64,000 nucleotides of DNA from Oscillibacter sp. (GTDB lineage: Bacteria; Bacillota; Clostridia; Oscillospirales; Oscillospiraceae). A program made the position numbers and the translations under genes. The stretch spans positions 124,001 to 188,000 of the forward strand of contig JALCRQ010000001.1 of assembly GCA_022652655.1 (NCBI GenBank), written 5' to 3'. This document shows positions 57,901-61,015 of the stretch, one piece after another; within the stretch, counting starts at the first letter, position 1; the number at the start of each line of letters is the position of its first letter. A model generated the notes under the pieces. The model was not told the origin of the DNA. It made no database searches and saw nothing but the letters and a program-made list of their open reading frames with translations.

Positions 57901-60847
57901 CGGCGCGAACCTCACCCTCAGCAATGTCAGCGGCGACTTCCTCATCGGCTCCGTCCGGGCCTCCGGCACGGCGGCCATAACCGCCCAGGCGGGCATCGCG
58001 CTGGGCGACAAGCTGGGCCGCGCGGCGCAGGTCCAGGCCAAGTCCATCTCCCTCAGAGCATTGAACGGCGCCGTCGGCACGGCCGGCGCACCGGTGGATG
58101 TGGATACCGGCACCGGCACCCTCAGCGCCTCCGCGGTCAACGGCACCGTCTATCTCAACGAGCTCACCGGCGACGTGACCGTGGGAACGATTACCGCCAG
58201 CGGCGACGATTCCAACGGCGGCGGAGCGGTGAAGCTCACCGTGCCCGGCAAGGTCACCGTGGGCACCATCACCAGCACGGGCGGCGGAGACGTCACCATC
58301 AGCGCCGGCGGCAGCATCGCAGATTCCAACGCGGATACCCTCCGGGATCTGGCGGAAAAGACGGCGGCGGCAGCCGAGGCCAAGAGCGTCTATGACGCGG
58401 CCAGCGGCAAGGCGGGCGTCCTCCAGGCCTATGTGGACGTTCTGAACACGGCCGCAGGTGAGCTTGCCAACGCAAAGCAGCTTCTCGGGCAGAAGCAGAA
58501 TGCTCTGACTGACGCGCAGAACGATTTGACGGCGGCACAGAATACCCAGTCCGACAGGGAGGCCGATGTAACCGTCGCCCAGACGGCCCTCAGCCAGGCA
58601 CAGGCAGAGCAGGCAGACGCCGCGTCCGCCAAAGCCCAGGCCGAAACCGCCAAGAGCGCAGCCCATCAGGCGGTGATCGCGGCGGAGGCTCAGCTGGCCG
58701 AGCTGAAGCAAACGGTCCCCGAAGCGGAATGGCCCACGAATCCGGCCATCCTCGCCAAGCAGGCGGAGCTCACCGGAATTCAGACCGCCGCCAGCAGCGC
58801 CGATCAGGCTCTGACCGACGCGGAGAACGATCTCACGGCGAAGGACACCGCACTGACCGACAGCCAGGAGGCTCTGGACAATGCCCAGACGGCCCTGACC
58901 AATGCCCGGAAGGCAGCGGCGGAGAAGGAAGCGGCGGTGCAGACCGCCCAGGCCGCCGTGGAGCAGCAGCAGGCGGCGATCAAGGCGCTGATCGCGGACA
59001 TCGATACCCGCACCTACGGCAATATTTCGGCGCTGAAGGGCGAGACGGATGTCCAAAGGGCCATCAGCGCGGTAAACAGCGAGAAGCAAACGGTGCAGCC
59101 GAAGCTGGATGCGGCAAACGATGCCGCGAATGCCGCTCAGATCACTCTGGATGCGGCAAACGATGCCGTGGCTGCCGCCCAGGGGGCGGCCGCCAACGGG
59201 ATCACCACCGGCGGAGACCTGAATCTCAACCTCACCAACGGCGGCAGCATCGGCACCGCAGGCAGCGCCCTGGGCGCTACGGCGGCGGGCAATACCGTCA
59301 TCACCGCCGGAGAGGGCAAGACGCTTGAAAATCTGTATCTGGAGAGCGGCGGCGATGTAAAGCTCGCCCCCGTCACCGTTACAGGCGAGGCGGGCATCAC
59401 CGCCCGGGGAGACATCACCGGCACAGCGGAAACCGGCGGCACTGTAATTACCGCGAACAGCGCGGTTCTGCACGCCATCGGAAATTCCGTGGGCGCGGTG
59501 TCCAAGGCATTGAAGGTCAGCCTGAACCGCGTATCCGCCTCCGGCAGCAGCGTCTATCTCAGTAACGACAAATCCCTGACGGTGGACACCGTCACGGCAG
59601 GCACCGCAGCGGACATCACCGCCGCGGGAAGCATCACCGCCGGCACGCCCGGTCACAACATCATCGCGCCCAGCGCCGCACTCACCGCCAACGGCGGCAG
59701 CGTCGGCTCGGCGGACAGTGCCCTGAATGTCAGCGCCGGCACCGCTTCGGCCTCCGGCACGGACGTCTATCTCGAAAGCGACGGGGATCTGACAGTGGAC
59801 CGCATTACCGCCTCCAACAAGGCGGAGCTCTCCGCCGGCGGCGCGGTCAAGGATACCGGCACGGCGGACGCCATCACGGCCAAGGATCTCACGCTGACTA
59901 CCGGCGACGGCATCGGCCGTGCGGACAACACTCTCAACGTGCATGTGCCCGGCACCGTCACGACCGCCGGCGGCCACAACGCCACCTATCTCACCAACAG
60001 CTACTCCGCAGGCACCGGCGATACCGGCGGCGGAGGCGGCGGAGGCGGCGGAGGCAGCCTGACAATTGAGGTGACAACAGGGGAACACGGCAAGGTCACT
60101 CCGTCCGGCACCAGCGTAGAGGTAAAGGCGGGCAAGGACGCAATCTTCACCTTCCTCCCCGACCGGGGCTTCGATGTGAATCGGGTTCTGGTGGACGGCA
60201 TCTCCGTTGGCTGGAGAAACAGCTACACCTTCCAGGCAGTCAGCGAAAACCACAAGCTGGAGGTCAGCTTCCGGCCCTGCCTGCTCCTGGACTTCACGGA
60301 TGTGGATCTGGGCGCGTGGTATCACCCGTATCTGGATGAGATGCTGTACCGCAAGCTCTTTAAGGGCACCTCTCCCACCACCTTCACGCCTGACGGCGCC
60401 ATGACCCGGGCCATGTTCGTCACGGTTCTGGGCCGCCTGGCCGGCGTGGATCCCACGCAGTACGCGGCCGGCGATTTCAGCGACGTGCCGGAGGGCTACT
60501 GGTGTGCGGGCTACGCCGCATGGGCCGCAAAGAACGGCATCGTTCTCGGCTACGAGGACGGCACCTTCCGGCCCACCCGGAGCATCTCCCGCCAGCAGAT
60601 GGCGGCACTGCTGTACCGCTACGCCAAATTCACGGGTGCGGATGTCAGCGTGGGCGAGGACACCAACATCCTCTCCTATAAGGACGTGGGGCAGGCGGCG
60701 GAATACGCCATTCCCGCCCTGCAGTGGGCCTGCGGCGCCGGAATCCTCCAGGGCGACACCGACGGCTGCCTGACCCCGCTGCGCAGCGCAACCCGCGCAA
60801 ATACCGCGGCCATCCTGGCCCGGTACTGTGCGCTGCCGGAGAAGTAA
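30974..60847 (+). CDS. Giant SLH-anchored, beta-helix/FHA-like repetitive surface protein (9,957 aa)
   Basis: Single uninterrupted ORF; Sec signal (GVLAAAAALAALVLWVCPVTAMAAEA); pervasive short beta-strand repeats; three C-terminal SLH domains. Confidence 0.93.
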   Translation: MNDTGARRIGRKGVLAAAAALAALVLWVCPVTAMAAEAEQPSAVSSSESAGSSLSSGGEGSSSAAAAESTSGSGTETPAPAESTGGTETPASAESTGGTETSAPAESTSGSGTETSAPAESTSAPASLSVSAGETAGTPALLAAAPETETKTAAAPVTTPEYQIPSGSAYVVGSEDTVYQNTAASNAIQQAIDAAIAAAKDSVTIVVNNGVYTGGINVIYTTAPASGGEGETQTEPTKLGLNIIASDAFTKDKDGNITDSAGKLTADVNANSAGGVEVEGGLSVKDVNLLLAGIYLSLKEQEKSKVAVDGADTFTYYGTREGDSATLELKNITDAITVSGGGGNDKLDVSVTQTPTKTFTVGGEGESLVTVDGAAPTEAAKTAIVDAVEAGVNGLAGTDTRLEVTVNGDAGDDTITVKLINSTAITTDSEDTTAEGSAQPTATPPTTATITIDLSASKVTVNAGDGADTVTVSGGSELGLATIAVQPILNAVTDLIAEKLAPATGLQGTEITLNGGAGDDVLNVDTTSAFSSFRGVKVTANGFGGTGTKASGEFDRTHLTGKLEKLADGEAADTHIKYNAETNTVSMDTVAEISILNGAAAVSKLYAGLDVNAIDVNAVTDVLAGKKTVEKTLADMKNETFASFTDYVITDYDGTAAFANGSGAGIILSNLVIEGEQVTLGNLTVPNLTLIVNGQDSGENESGSVTVAGRVEAKNILVSVENSDSHALTIIENDLGDEDQNVEIEGSLFDVASDAKITVGAAGALIAGGAVDLSAASKQTKGLLPTENLDKIAGLIEPTAGEAGNLNFVAVKVGSAVVELLGTIQAGAVRASASSFVDTGATNKNLANFGLPLAVGVVVSNAKVLVNGGKITSTVGGVKLNADSRVSLDTEALSGRLPFTLAVGVVVNDSCVDVRGSSDVRAAGDLHADAYGSTDVTTVSSGTNKMPQTSFGSSTDSAANTTPTGSTTSSNKLDTGKSGGFFAVSVAIQNVYAAIREAARASADGDLTVTSSAYEHVTNKATSNPDETGDSMSLDQLLKTVDGLLTKTSQNQGTGANGKPASSAGQGALGAAVDKMTGKTNSSTGAGNLVNTGTSGATSASTGAGTTSQTSTTQLVGALAVTYAGNTNTAYIDTTGVLSAGGKLAVRASGSMTCETLADGSPVQRTSAGATGTASAPVTTPQDTPYPGATQGKIVISGTTNGYLTVDKTTAAEQTALSTIKVTAIARTGYKLAKNAAGTAFTGVTVTSDAVTEAIEMQLDTAVGDRADGATWYTGTFTMTATQQLLNAAFVPKDYTLTCTNANLKAGSFALYANETSDVAAYYADEGESVYLKVKPNAGYTVETVKITYTTGTGETATQTERPYTTITAGSVYRFTMPAGNVTVTVTFSGESKTLKLLPAADTSHLTIKVTKPGAAGAAATDFIDNLTATTVPAFAAAAVGESYTITVTPDTGYYLKNNTLRFAGSTPVYIRGLTQAADGVSWTGTITVPAGTGDAAINAEFTQNQAEAQKSSSPKTNALGVGVSVSVVNYDNSAYIRGGATETVTNGQTVVTPGTITAGGVEVTAHTLDATSSSVARAGFTAADLGLAGALSVHVASMTNSAELKAADTEHPDALAKLILTDGADVTLDASVARSTFTTVADAAGTGAQTVASAQTGTSNKQTASKPAAGTAAKQPAKDSVGVGAGIAVGVVGVDTYAKIADALSILAKDGAALGALTVSSKYTGTEKTIAKAGASGGTAVVPVLALDVSGVYAGADTGTNKNDALLKFQEGVDVSALSSMTRTITADAAAVGGSVGVGGAFIVDVLNDSAVANLGRGVNTKGKGKAVSVKANSISRLTATGKAGAAGAQSTTTTGGTATGGKSAASSGDSGGDSGSGSGSSAKAPAAAGEDEDLSGALNDLFDENKQPPASTEEDEDYADSMQQMFDEGEADAVADKNTAAVSGLAGAANTTNVNTTSVNTLTANRQRAETSEGSVQVAATFVLNVQHNASVASIASGITVQSGGDVTVESKADTDGVITANASATNSTTGVGVAVAINIVTYETIADAGAADLSGANLTVRAEIYEADTAAGVQNFLETLKTQFIAALGATQLVDALTKAATDGSYDSLIDYITSLLTEQGFTVSEGLPATIKDIAVGRLTAALKGEDVEPLENEEYQQIVEDAVAFLADAARDPSVFKSVVTSNWAAMLENWKTTITDPAARQEMINTAFQALSALLGSDDEPDGMGNKISTSTISGVGAANVGVAGSVALSVVNGTTRASVANVESTENRGPVDFTGSIVITADGKQKVYTTAGSTADLKGRPDKNKAAAQGSTASNNGAGTGTAAPNTASKKTVGVGAAAAISVANLTVQAFIGDNRAVTALSVDIRAEAKNDLDTNSVSGADPIVRSETNQTTKPAGTTVPTTSAKNTSVDASVSVSFIDNLVEAYVGKNTTLTANGGDLITTADGKTVNLYILASQSGDTKTNASGYAMGTATAVGAAVAVNIALSDVSARFLGSGTVTGKAAVRAVTEDRDDANALALAMGADLQRYLDKIKAAQNLNRKNQAAGTQGGNATSQNIANRLNANSNNPAGGNTTPASSTMPLSVNALHSQNAQTTAPNGSTTGSAGGIGSQISGSAGSAGTAVTGGLGGANASQTTQNLHVAAAVAVNVTKHSAVTEIAGKLSASNISATAANHGDFAAVATGAAASSLNSTAPTGTTSIGVGVAVGVNGNTAAVKLGGQLIATDGDITADAELTQNMDGTYKGKYGVLAVAGSVSGKGSAGIAGALAVMVAKAVSSVTAADSTTLTAQNGTVTLHAYDKSKLSAAAMAATLSKGATAGVGASFALLYAQNAVSSKLGDSAVVRAKALSVTAEKKRVDIKDYGSPWNTSEILSLTQAGDGKKKGMADVQKNADGSYKVTLNIESQDVVTGLEGTSILGTVNYYASAVAGTIVGSSSTGESGKLALAGAISMLFNTSATEALIGRNADIVLTDGDLTVAAVSDNNTRLIGGAVSASTATAGVGLNVAAVDSRDTVTAAIGDGSTDESYQGIRVEGGNASVSAQAKNNAWAVTAAAALSTGTSSTATVGGGLTVIVSNTAARALVGDHVKLSASGNVSADARNDADLVLVSVSAAVSGSGSGKVAAGGTIAAVITADKAETSVGGGAQLTAGGTLGVTAHNSENLVSVLGSASAAASGAAAAGTLNVLVTNAVSSAAVGAKAKLISKGNLTVASDGDAKLVAVLLAVSAAGSAGDPAIGATILVNVFNRRATASAGDGASLISQGGSVLLTADGDEKTVAVSVAGAAAEGPSIAGNIQVNVGSSTVEAKLGDSVTVEAYDSIGVTADQHNDVVLISPTFSFSGSSAGVGATIVTTVLGNTVQALVGSNASLTAHALSTAATAGVKTANRSDRRRGVVVHAFSDETVVMLGIAASGSLSSAAVSGVVDTLVVTNNVKAAVGPNTSVISGTVVEDALDTDGDGTNDTSNGAGEIAVEADDTSSLYNFGGAVAATAGSAGVGATVVTLVFNKTVTASLDGRDAENSALSRLIRAAGKLTVTADSRDVLALVGVTFGASGSAAVAVGGNILVFENTVTAELGGTVTAGGSVTVAAQSDATLVSVAAALAGSGSAAVGGAAIITYFKSTTAARVLENSTVTAAGALSVTADSRELITSDGVGASGGGSAAVSGLVDVIVTKITTQAYLEKNVTVKASSLTVKADDRYKLVGVGVSAAVSGTAGVGVTAIVTVAKNTVTAYVGDNSSITAAAGDVSVSAASDRRIHTYAGTLAAGFGGAGVGVTLMVTVVGGKLQQTSADELNKNFSSGELLRALSAQAPGAASGSYAELQGENGLASDLEGDGVKTSAGVGHEEPVYKKTGENPDGTPILEPVYKTRAEGEIKRDADGNVIYQKNTDGTYKVDEDGRWIPEKYAGGEFVLDAAGQKIQETQIVYDDQGYSDSSLNTSYDKETNATPGKDMEVQESSDRDQAAGIGQTQPNYDSRDTTSAYLGKNVTVVSAGDITVSASDNLIADMVTAAIAGGLYAGVGVGIAVGVLYSSVLAYVMDGSSLSAVGTVSVKAWGGSAAEGFGDTTSTGDSGDNGALNSAVNDSEFSINDLTIHAISVSAGIGGYAGVGAAIGVVVLRSEVKAYVEGDILKAAAVEVSARSYYKNVVAATLALSGGIAGVSASIASATFVGNTIAAIVGDVQVGDTAGNRTKYPTAQLGVGSVSVRTDATHTATAIAAAIAAGGVAVNGAVAVAVNRSRTETFVGQGVSMNLTGDLSVSSAVSTAARNLILGVAGGIVAVGLGVAVSVLNPAVLTYLGVTPDGEVTGGSVTGTVGQITARNVSVANDVTTDAYSTAILASMGGVAVNGSALLTFNSTNAWAAINRMSVTASGSLSVDGRLVSAARSVLASAAIGNVAAGVTFSYVGLDSVNKALIDTTGVTVSGGTISVFAGRDDARSSATAQATAVAAAVAGLAAVNLNTAVADNNAVNDALIQGSGTLISAGALSVGANGIASAQATVLGLTVAAGASIAGAFAVALLRSSQQASVNGGTVSAASLSVLSNLNRGRTEAASEAKLITGSGALFTVTANVAVAYGRSSSVAQVTPGTLTLTGTNGGSVTVGSYGSADVKSDTTNLTISAISAGLMVNLAFAQSKFQAILDVPAGGAVDTDSVTVETIYTANATADLTPSAGGAQAHLASIGVNLALAAADSTAEAAITGAGTVTAGTVSVTASGTAGANAITHAPTLQLSLVNIAANTAVALLTAEQSAHLDGVTVKKAGVTVSSTLNNGAFDGAFATLGASSDGWTRKDDGTTEKGYKFTLDLYSAEVNTAVATNDASNSAYFKGAGVSASAKDLAVTAAGKSLADAKVQIADTSLGYVSVGINTLYAYAKGTFRAYLDIGARELDVNSVTVTNTYTARADAETTQSTGGVKAAVIDVVNNAAAAEASTAAEAGIFGTGTVKSAGAITVTVSGTADAVTGIAESEAKLSGISIAGNELTSLLKGVQSAYLRGVTVEKAGTVTVLSEYNKDGAHGATGTLGNSAASASDVSLLVGATGSTVEAAANTTAGASISGVSMGSDTARVGAVTVRSDAASAARASQSDAVFDAGLISLGLTIMKAHAQGTYEAYVDVADGRRIYAESLSISNTYTADADAKTTQAILGVSGADVSANVALADVTTAADASVRGKGTVNTTGAVTVQTTGTANAHAGVVTPTVSVSGIKVALKALTADVKASQSAYIKDASVTASAVSILSEYNKDGAHGAKAEMGSIFKAKDGGSFSFEAAGTSLSGNVITATSETTSLAYADGAAITAAGGESGNLTITADGTSIASATMDQASLSAGYIDLALTLMYAYANGDYQAYLRTPGLAVSAAGDILISNNYTTSATARTAQAGGFGVKFSGASLKTNVAIAQVNLKTYAGILRTREGGTPSGTGGEESGGEEASGDPESPDGTIHADGNLTVQVTGTARAYAGVAQQTISLSGLNIAANVLTATLHAQQKAEIAAGTVTADGALKVLSEFNKGKTAASTDSGAAAELGSISDKALADIHGIGVQVNVVTAEVTASSQALISGGAVTAKGTANVTNTATSYANAYTGAAVVNLGLVGIGVTQLKASAGGSFAAAVRNAGLTALSVDVTNTASAGSDATGSQPSVSLTLGKLDYNKAEASTGFTAGAEISGSTITAKGTKDAAGTVTVSADGTATASAAITAPIAAIGGVGAAINDVSARVSAVQKAFLSGGTVKAAGAVTVKSVLNDGDGEGATASLGAAGVGVSGADISSNQATADSNATSWAYAAGVSIGTDQQSSGKLTIQNRANSYAKAGFTASAVDVSGVNVGVMVMKATAAGSFKAELDTAAATLYTGDIDILNDYVSTADASSTQPGGGVKVGAISGGSNTAEATVSTIAAAGIVGSGTVHAGSVTVRSDSSANDAAQHSGATADIDGKAVSVEGVNVGINKAMALMNITQSAYVKSCTLILTGSLSVKSLLNNSTVKSETGANGGAKVGLIGASGTSTTAKSQGSSQASVEDAAVSAAAGSVTVLAEMKNTSVTSNSKANSVSVSGAAIDIVSVYAEIAKDAAKAFVSGSKANLTAQSVSVAADSTGAKVTAYAESPDTSVHAFGGSTVTADAKVTEKTTEAYLGAGTKITATGAENDVSVTASADTELNASTNHSTNVGLAEVNKYVIAATVLTQKTLAHADGSVRSAGTLNVAAYDEITGTAKTSGKTIGAVANGDSKVTVTVGDTEHTGQTAKASVGAGADLEAAGSVSVTAHTAAALTATADSSGVALGQYGKVGASVALIRNTFIDIGTSARLISHYGDVSVTAMAALADLSANTTMDGAGFAFGGDGPSSTVTLSSKTNVDVGGGATVTALFGSLNIQAESHSDVRSAASRSMKGFAGSNQSAAYITASEEVLINLATADNAARAYLNARNTAIRSVIYQSLNAYAYSVTGSADSHTTANAYVTVNNTQQINIGNAFVGGTDTLTIEAVTPAMFVVAKGYSTIDGFTGKVYANTGVNGGAAAEVKVSARADIASKAVIINAAAPNVGDNGVAASNAEAVSNTIMGWVSRAVDTFNQKVANALGKIPFIGKKLKRLYETVTRWVTKTFWEPISSKSYAASTKVLTSVGRVILDGGIHLGGGAAGTFVEIDSSGKLHWSGLDEDFGTDTNPSANRPVATVTDSSVTVSNLYNDDRGSIAVSVTASGDVSQHTSGDSAATSTTVNTSVDGTAEIKTNNSFVKIYDSGYLPNVVILNETAKNLIVSSITLNNGDQPRPSVEIGGLTTRYAHETPALTVLNRTGSDVTFGVTLDCIEGSVTVGMNGGALNTALGAVIWANRISVPGSGSLLRGVFPVTGAGSIGSEANRFRAYLMDIAAVPATNVFLAQAARPTNLSVFAEGEIWLDITHVIKNITAPDGTISAVANPVLTLDQVISKSGKKVDLQINAPKVIGAAAVNKTNRDVYAPGERNNLASIDTALAANIGKAILTSGGLATNYALTASGKLAYTKTDTWYNLSDYLVVSTGDGTEGSPITKYYLLPNGQMLQTDDAGRILNVSYVTGTTTQTCELNGLLFNFTGTGTDRKLDSVTFLTDGAATEAEGYRQKLTFNADGTLTMNIGGVGGTIYLTRVPGSLAWILPDGSRIYVKSAFLRTNTATGEISEVTGWTLKTEEDGSYWLVLENLDLANRTVYHVVRLSADGTLQEKSVYTLDKKIDAREITALTDIAQSAADAQTAGDTVMNGLTDTTEGSTKTLTIANDSTPASLANDVLAKLKPVLTADWNVSVTVTYTTKVVTTLDNPATTDVDESSSKTVVDGITVAASATEANGGGLFSDPETINFAAQTFAGSDTYAVPDSLSATVDRDDQNKPIPGTKTRDTVNGVSFGVNTLGERKGAVLAAYDEADNTIVTGLSSVRNGSYTFALEKIGTYYQVASPTDTEYEGWNKWQKARYGEVADVYFTLGKTDKTVTVTGDDPSTTEVTETSYETTVQVDAISASQLVAGISDTPSSITTTTEGETTTDTVNYNSGYVIVTGGILFLDPANVTKAVLDAPTPADGIYYLTDKAVAVTPQNKLIPIDIVYAGADQDINNATMVYSPNMTQALDGNGDPVYSEALYRYKPTDHQSSEITTYWRSEDGTVSATESSPSGSGWTKVNFYSTGEGDPVYDKILTQLKEKDGSHQTTYQDSLTMALKEEDRVVGFETTRVNAVQYNTSSLPVYVSRRQKQKGTGYDTQYCYTDRNGAEIWDNTSFAEYQKNPQSLQIRIWIHGIYDPVYEYLPGTVLIRPTDSGTAMNVSYSDATAFTVPTGMYDNLHFGSGEGKTHVTTASGNAAVLSVSQYVRMLTEDAVFNPGTDAELRLEKGTLLYLDTGYHAVRICTPDKSLRLYEQGSYLGKTAAITTTDGEGGTTTTAVPDEIYTEYGDGYIHFSAGAEQMFNELATGIYMTYRGEGDPNISLLSLNTAGPASFYFKSDYFCLKKSGESSELVQLIAQTKNTDGTWRTFEQDADAAKFDLSSTYAGTFKKAWLCKVYEADSSAAALYILELQASETDTNATIVVLLPDGTWYDSKGGAGVLKTASMPQTDDYTGATSIDLNSVQGEPVELSFEGANTVLTDAADSDGVNIKSNNVTIVSKDGQIFSKDNPMVIAPETGDQVNLQLVAQKNTDGTYSGDYAGKAYVTTVTGQADADKVTKNVNLHDTTIATDKGLLDLTTAAGSIIAKDAVNIKGGAALNITTGTGSVTLGDRDNASGDHTVNVDGSLNIATGTGSVNLSDVDAAKGSTVAVTAGTTAGSAGNDVTVDRVNVDGIFKITTSGGSLLRKDGDSLFTVGADADEAGSFLSIGGDIGTAANPFRINILPDTAGKTQVLGITKVVNTFLTQVTSIPTDTDLPHTGREEGAAEDTTHDEAIGDMSTSDKPVDVTLSSEPQAIAAQLVSGYAGGRVTRQALLGLVTAGAFTGAQVKSTLGVTDQQITAKAGELKTAGTAEELTALAAKLNLSVTPLEAKLDLSVLDASTDGMDTAALEAHNEAVAALRAALSEKLGAAYSETMTPASLRQAYETYYTGKLTAYRTAVAEAYTQGLTGRFAKTDALRADDLAWILDSGITDADAGLTALLTAAIAARKNTAEQKTDGEGNPLYLDTVTGAETTSATTIQDGSPVDNTPVYKTVPVLSDTDDLFPLYWQSLSSVQKQELMAQAWAKVDGEHYPAPADDDTQPPRELTLHIGTSTGDSYILNIGDITVTQDSGVFSAGEVASTHGDVTVINTSGSIAGVEDKAADYTGADTESNIYGENLTLKAENGLISHVRTEQKSWPRTTIANIGKELMNKTYAEITAANGSWQLKRAADGTLAMIFKVDFTAVRDLSRTIATHLTAAASGDIELAEVTGDLGVDSVTSVNGTVALSAPGSILDASAGDAVNVSAGKDASLTAGGTVGTSQDYLDVQVGNTLTADAQGDISLNAVGSLTAVTESANGQVNADALTDGANLTLSNVSGDFLIGSVRASGTAAITAQAGIALGDKLGRAAQVQAKSISLRALNGAVGTAGAPVDVDTGTGTLSASAVNGTVYLNELTGDVTVGTITASGDDSNGGGAVKLTVPGKVTVGTITSTGGGDVTISAGGSIADSNADTLRDLAEKTAAAAEAKSVYDAASGKAGVLQAYVDVLNTAAGELANAKQLLGQKQNALTDAQNDLTAAQNTQSDREADVTVAQTALSQAQAEQADAASAKAQAETAKSAAHQAVIAAEAQLAELKQTVPEAEWPTNPAILAKQAELTGIQTAASSADQALTDAENDLTAKDTALTDSQEALDNAQTALTNARKAAAEKEAAVQTAQAAVEQQQAAIKALIADIDTRTYGNISALKGETDVQRAISAVNSEKQTVQPKLDAANDAANAAQITLDAANDAVAAAQGAAANGITTGGDLNLNLTNGGSIGTAGSALGATAAGNTVITAGEGKTLENLYLESGGDVKLAPVTVTGEAGITARGDITGTAETGGTVITANSAVLHAIGNSVGAVSKALKVSLNRVSASGSSVYLSNDKSLTVDTVTAGTAADITAAGSITAGTPGHNIIAPSAALTANGGSVGSADSALNVSAGTASASGTDVYLESDGDLTVDRITASNKAELSAGGAVKDTGTADAITAKDLTLTTGDGIGRADNTLNVHVPGTVTTAGGHNATYLTNSYSAGTGDTGGGGGGGGGGSLTIEVTTGEHGKVTPSGTSVEVKAGKDAIFTFLPDRGFDVNRVLVDGISVGWRNSYTFQAVSENHKLEVSFRPCLLLDFTDVDLGAWYHPYLDEMLYRKLFKGTSPTTFTPDGAMTRAMFVTVLGRLAGVDPTQYAAGDFSDVPEGYWCAGYAAWAAKNGIVLGYEDGTFRPTRSISRQQMAALLYRYAKFTGADVSVGEDTNILSYKDVGQAAEYAIPALQWACGAGILQGDTDGCLTPLRSATRANTAAILARYCALPEK
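31175..31350 (+). repeat. N-terminal Ser/Thr/Glu/Pro-rich tandem repeat inside the giant ORF
   Basis: ESTSGSGTETPAPA / ESTGGTETPASA / ESTGGTETSAPA / ESTSGSGTETSAPA / ESTSAPA. Confidence 0.85.
31990..32550 (+). other. RTX-like Ca-binding nonapeptide region within the giant protein
   Basis: GGGGNDKLDVS, NGDAGDDTITV, NAGDGADTVTVSGG, NGGAGDDVLNV. Confidence 0.65.
34540..35490 (+). other. Putative InlB-B-like 'bacterial repeat' modules within the giant protein
   Basis: KVKPNAGYTVETVKITYT...YRFTMPAGNVTVTVTF and VTPDTGYYLKNNTLRF... modules. Confidence 0.55.
39880..42365 (+). repeat. Array of about 14 diverged ~55-75-aa modules within the giant protein
   Basis: Recurring pattern VGxxxxLxAxGxLxVxAxxxxxLVxVxxxxxxSGxAxVGGxxxVxVxxxTVxAxVG. 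Confidence 0.75.
44610..48960 (+). repeat. Six ~230-270-aa modules plus a partial seventh within the giant protein
   Basis: Module boundary motif VxVxSxxNxG (LSVLSNLNRG, VTVSSTLNNG, VTVLSEYNKDG, VSILSEYNKDG, LKVLSEFNKG, VTVKSVLNDG, LSVKSLLNNS). Confidence 0.8.
58327..59203 (+). other. Predicted coiled-coil segment within the giant protein
   Basis: Ala/Gln/Glu/Leu-rich helical stretch NALTDAQNDLTAAQNTQSDREADVTVAQTALSQAQAEQADAASAKAQAETAKSAAHQAV... Confidence 0.8.
60285..60844 (+). other. Three SLH domains at the C-terminus of the giant protein
   Basis: FTDVDLGAWYHPYLDEMLYRKLFKGTSPTTFTPDGAMTRAMFVTVLGRLAG; FSDVPEGYWCAGYAAWAAKNGIVLGYEDGTFRPTRSISRQQMAALLYRYAKF; YKDVGQAAEYAIPALQWACGAGILQGDTDGCLTPLRSATRANTAAILARYC. 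Confidence 0.92.
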
Positions 60848-60866
60848 ACTGATCACACAAGCGCAG

Positions 60867-60900
60867 AAATCCCGTCCGGCCTCAGGCCGGACGGGATTTT
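60867..60900 (+). terminator. Intrinsic terminator after the giant ORF
   Basis: AAATCCCGTCCGGCC-TCA-GGCCGGACGGGATTTT. Confidence 0.88.
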
Positions 60901-60920
60901 CACGCAGGTGCGGCCGGGTG

Positions 60921-60950
60921 TTGACCCGCCCGCCGGAAATGGATTATAAT
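60921..60950 (+). promoter_or_regulatory. Sigma-A promoter for the two-component system
   Basis: TTGACC (60921-60926)-N18-TATAAT (60945-60950). Confidence 0.75.
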
Positions 60951-61015
60951 GAACCGGATAAGAGTTCCCGGGGTCGCGGGCCCCGGAAGCATACCGCGGA
61001 AAGGAGCCACCCGGA

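Noticed and set aside
30974-60847. CRISPR array or tandem DNA satellite as an explanation for the repetition
   Set aside because: Repeats are diverged, codon-phased and protein-level; there are no short identical repeats with uniform unique spacers.
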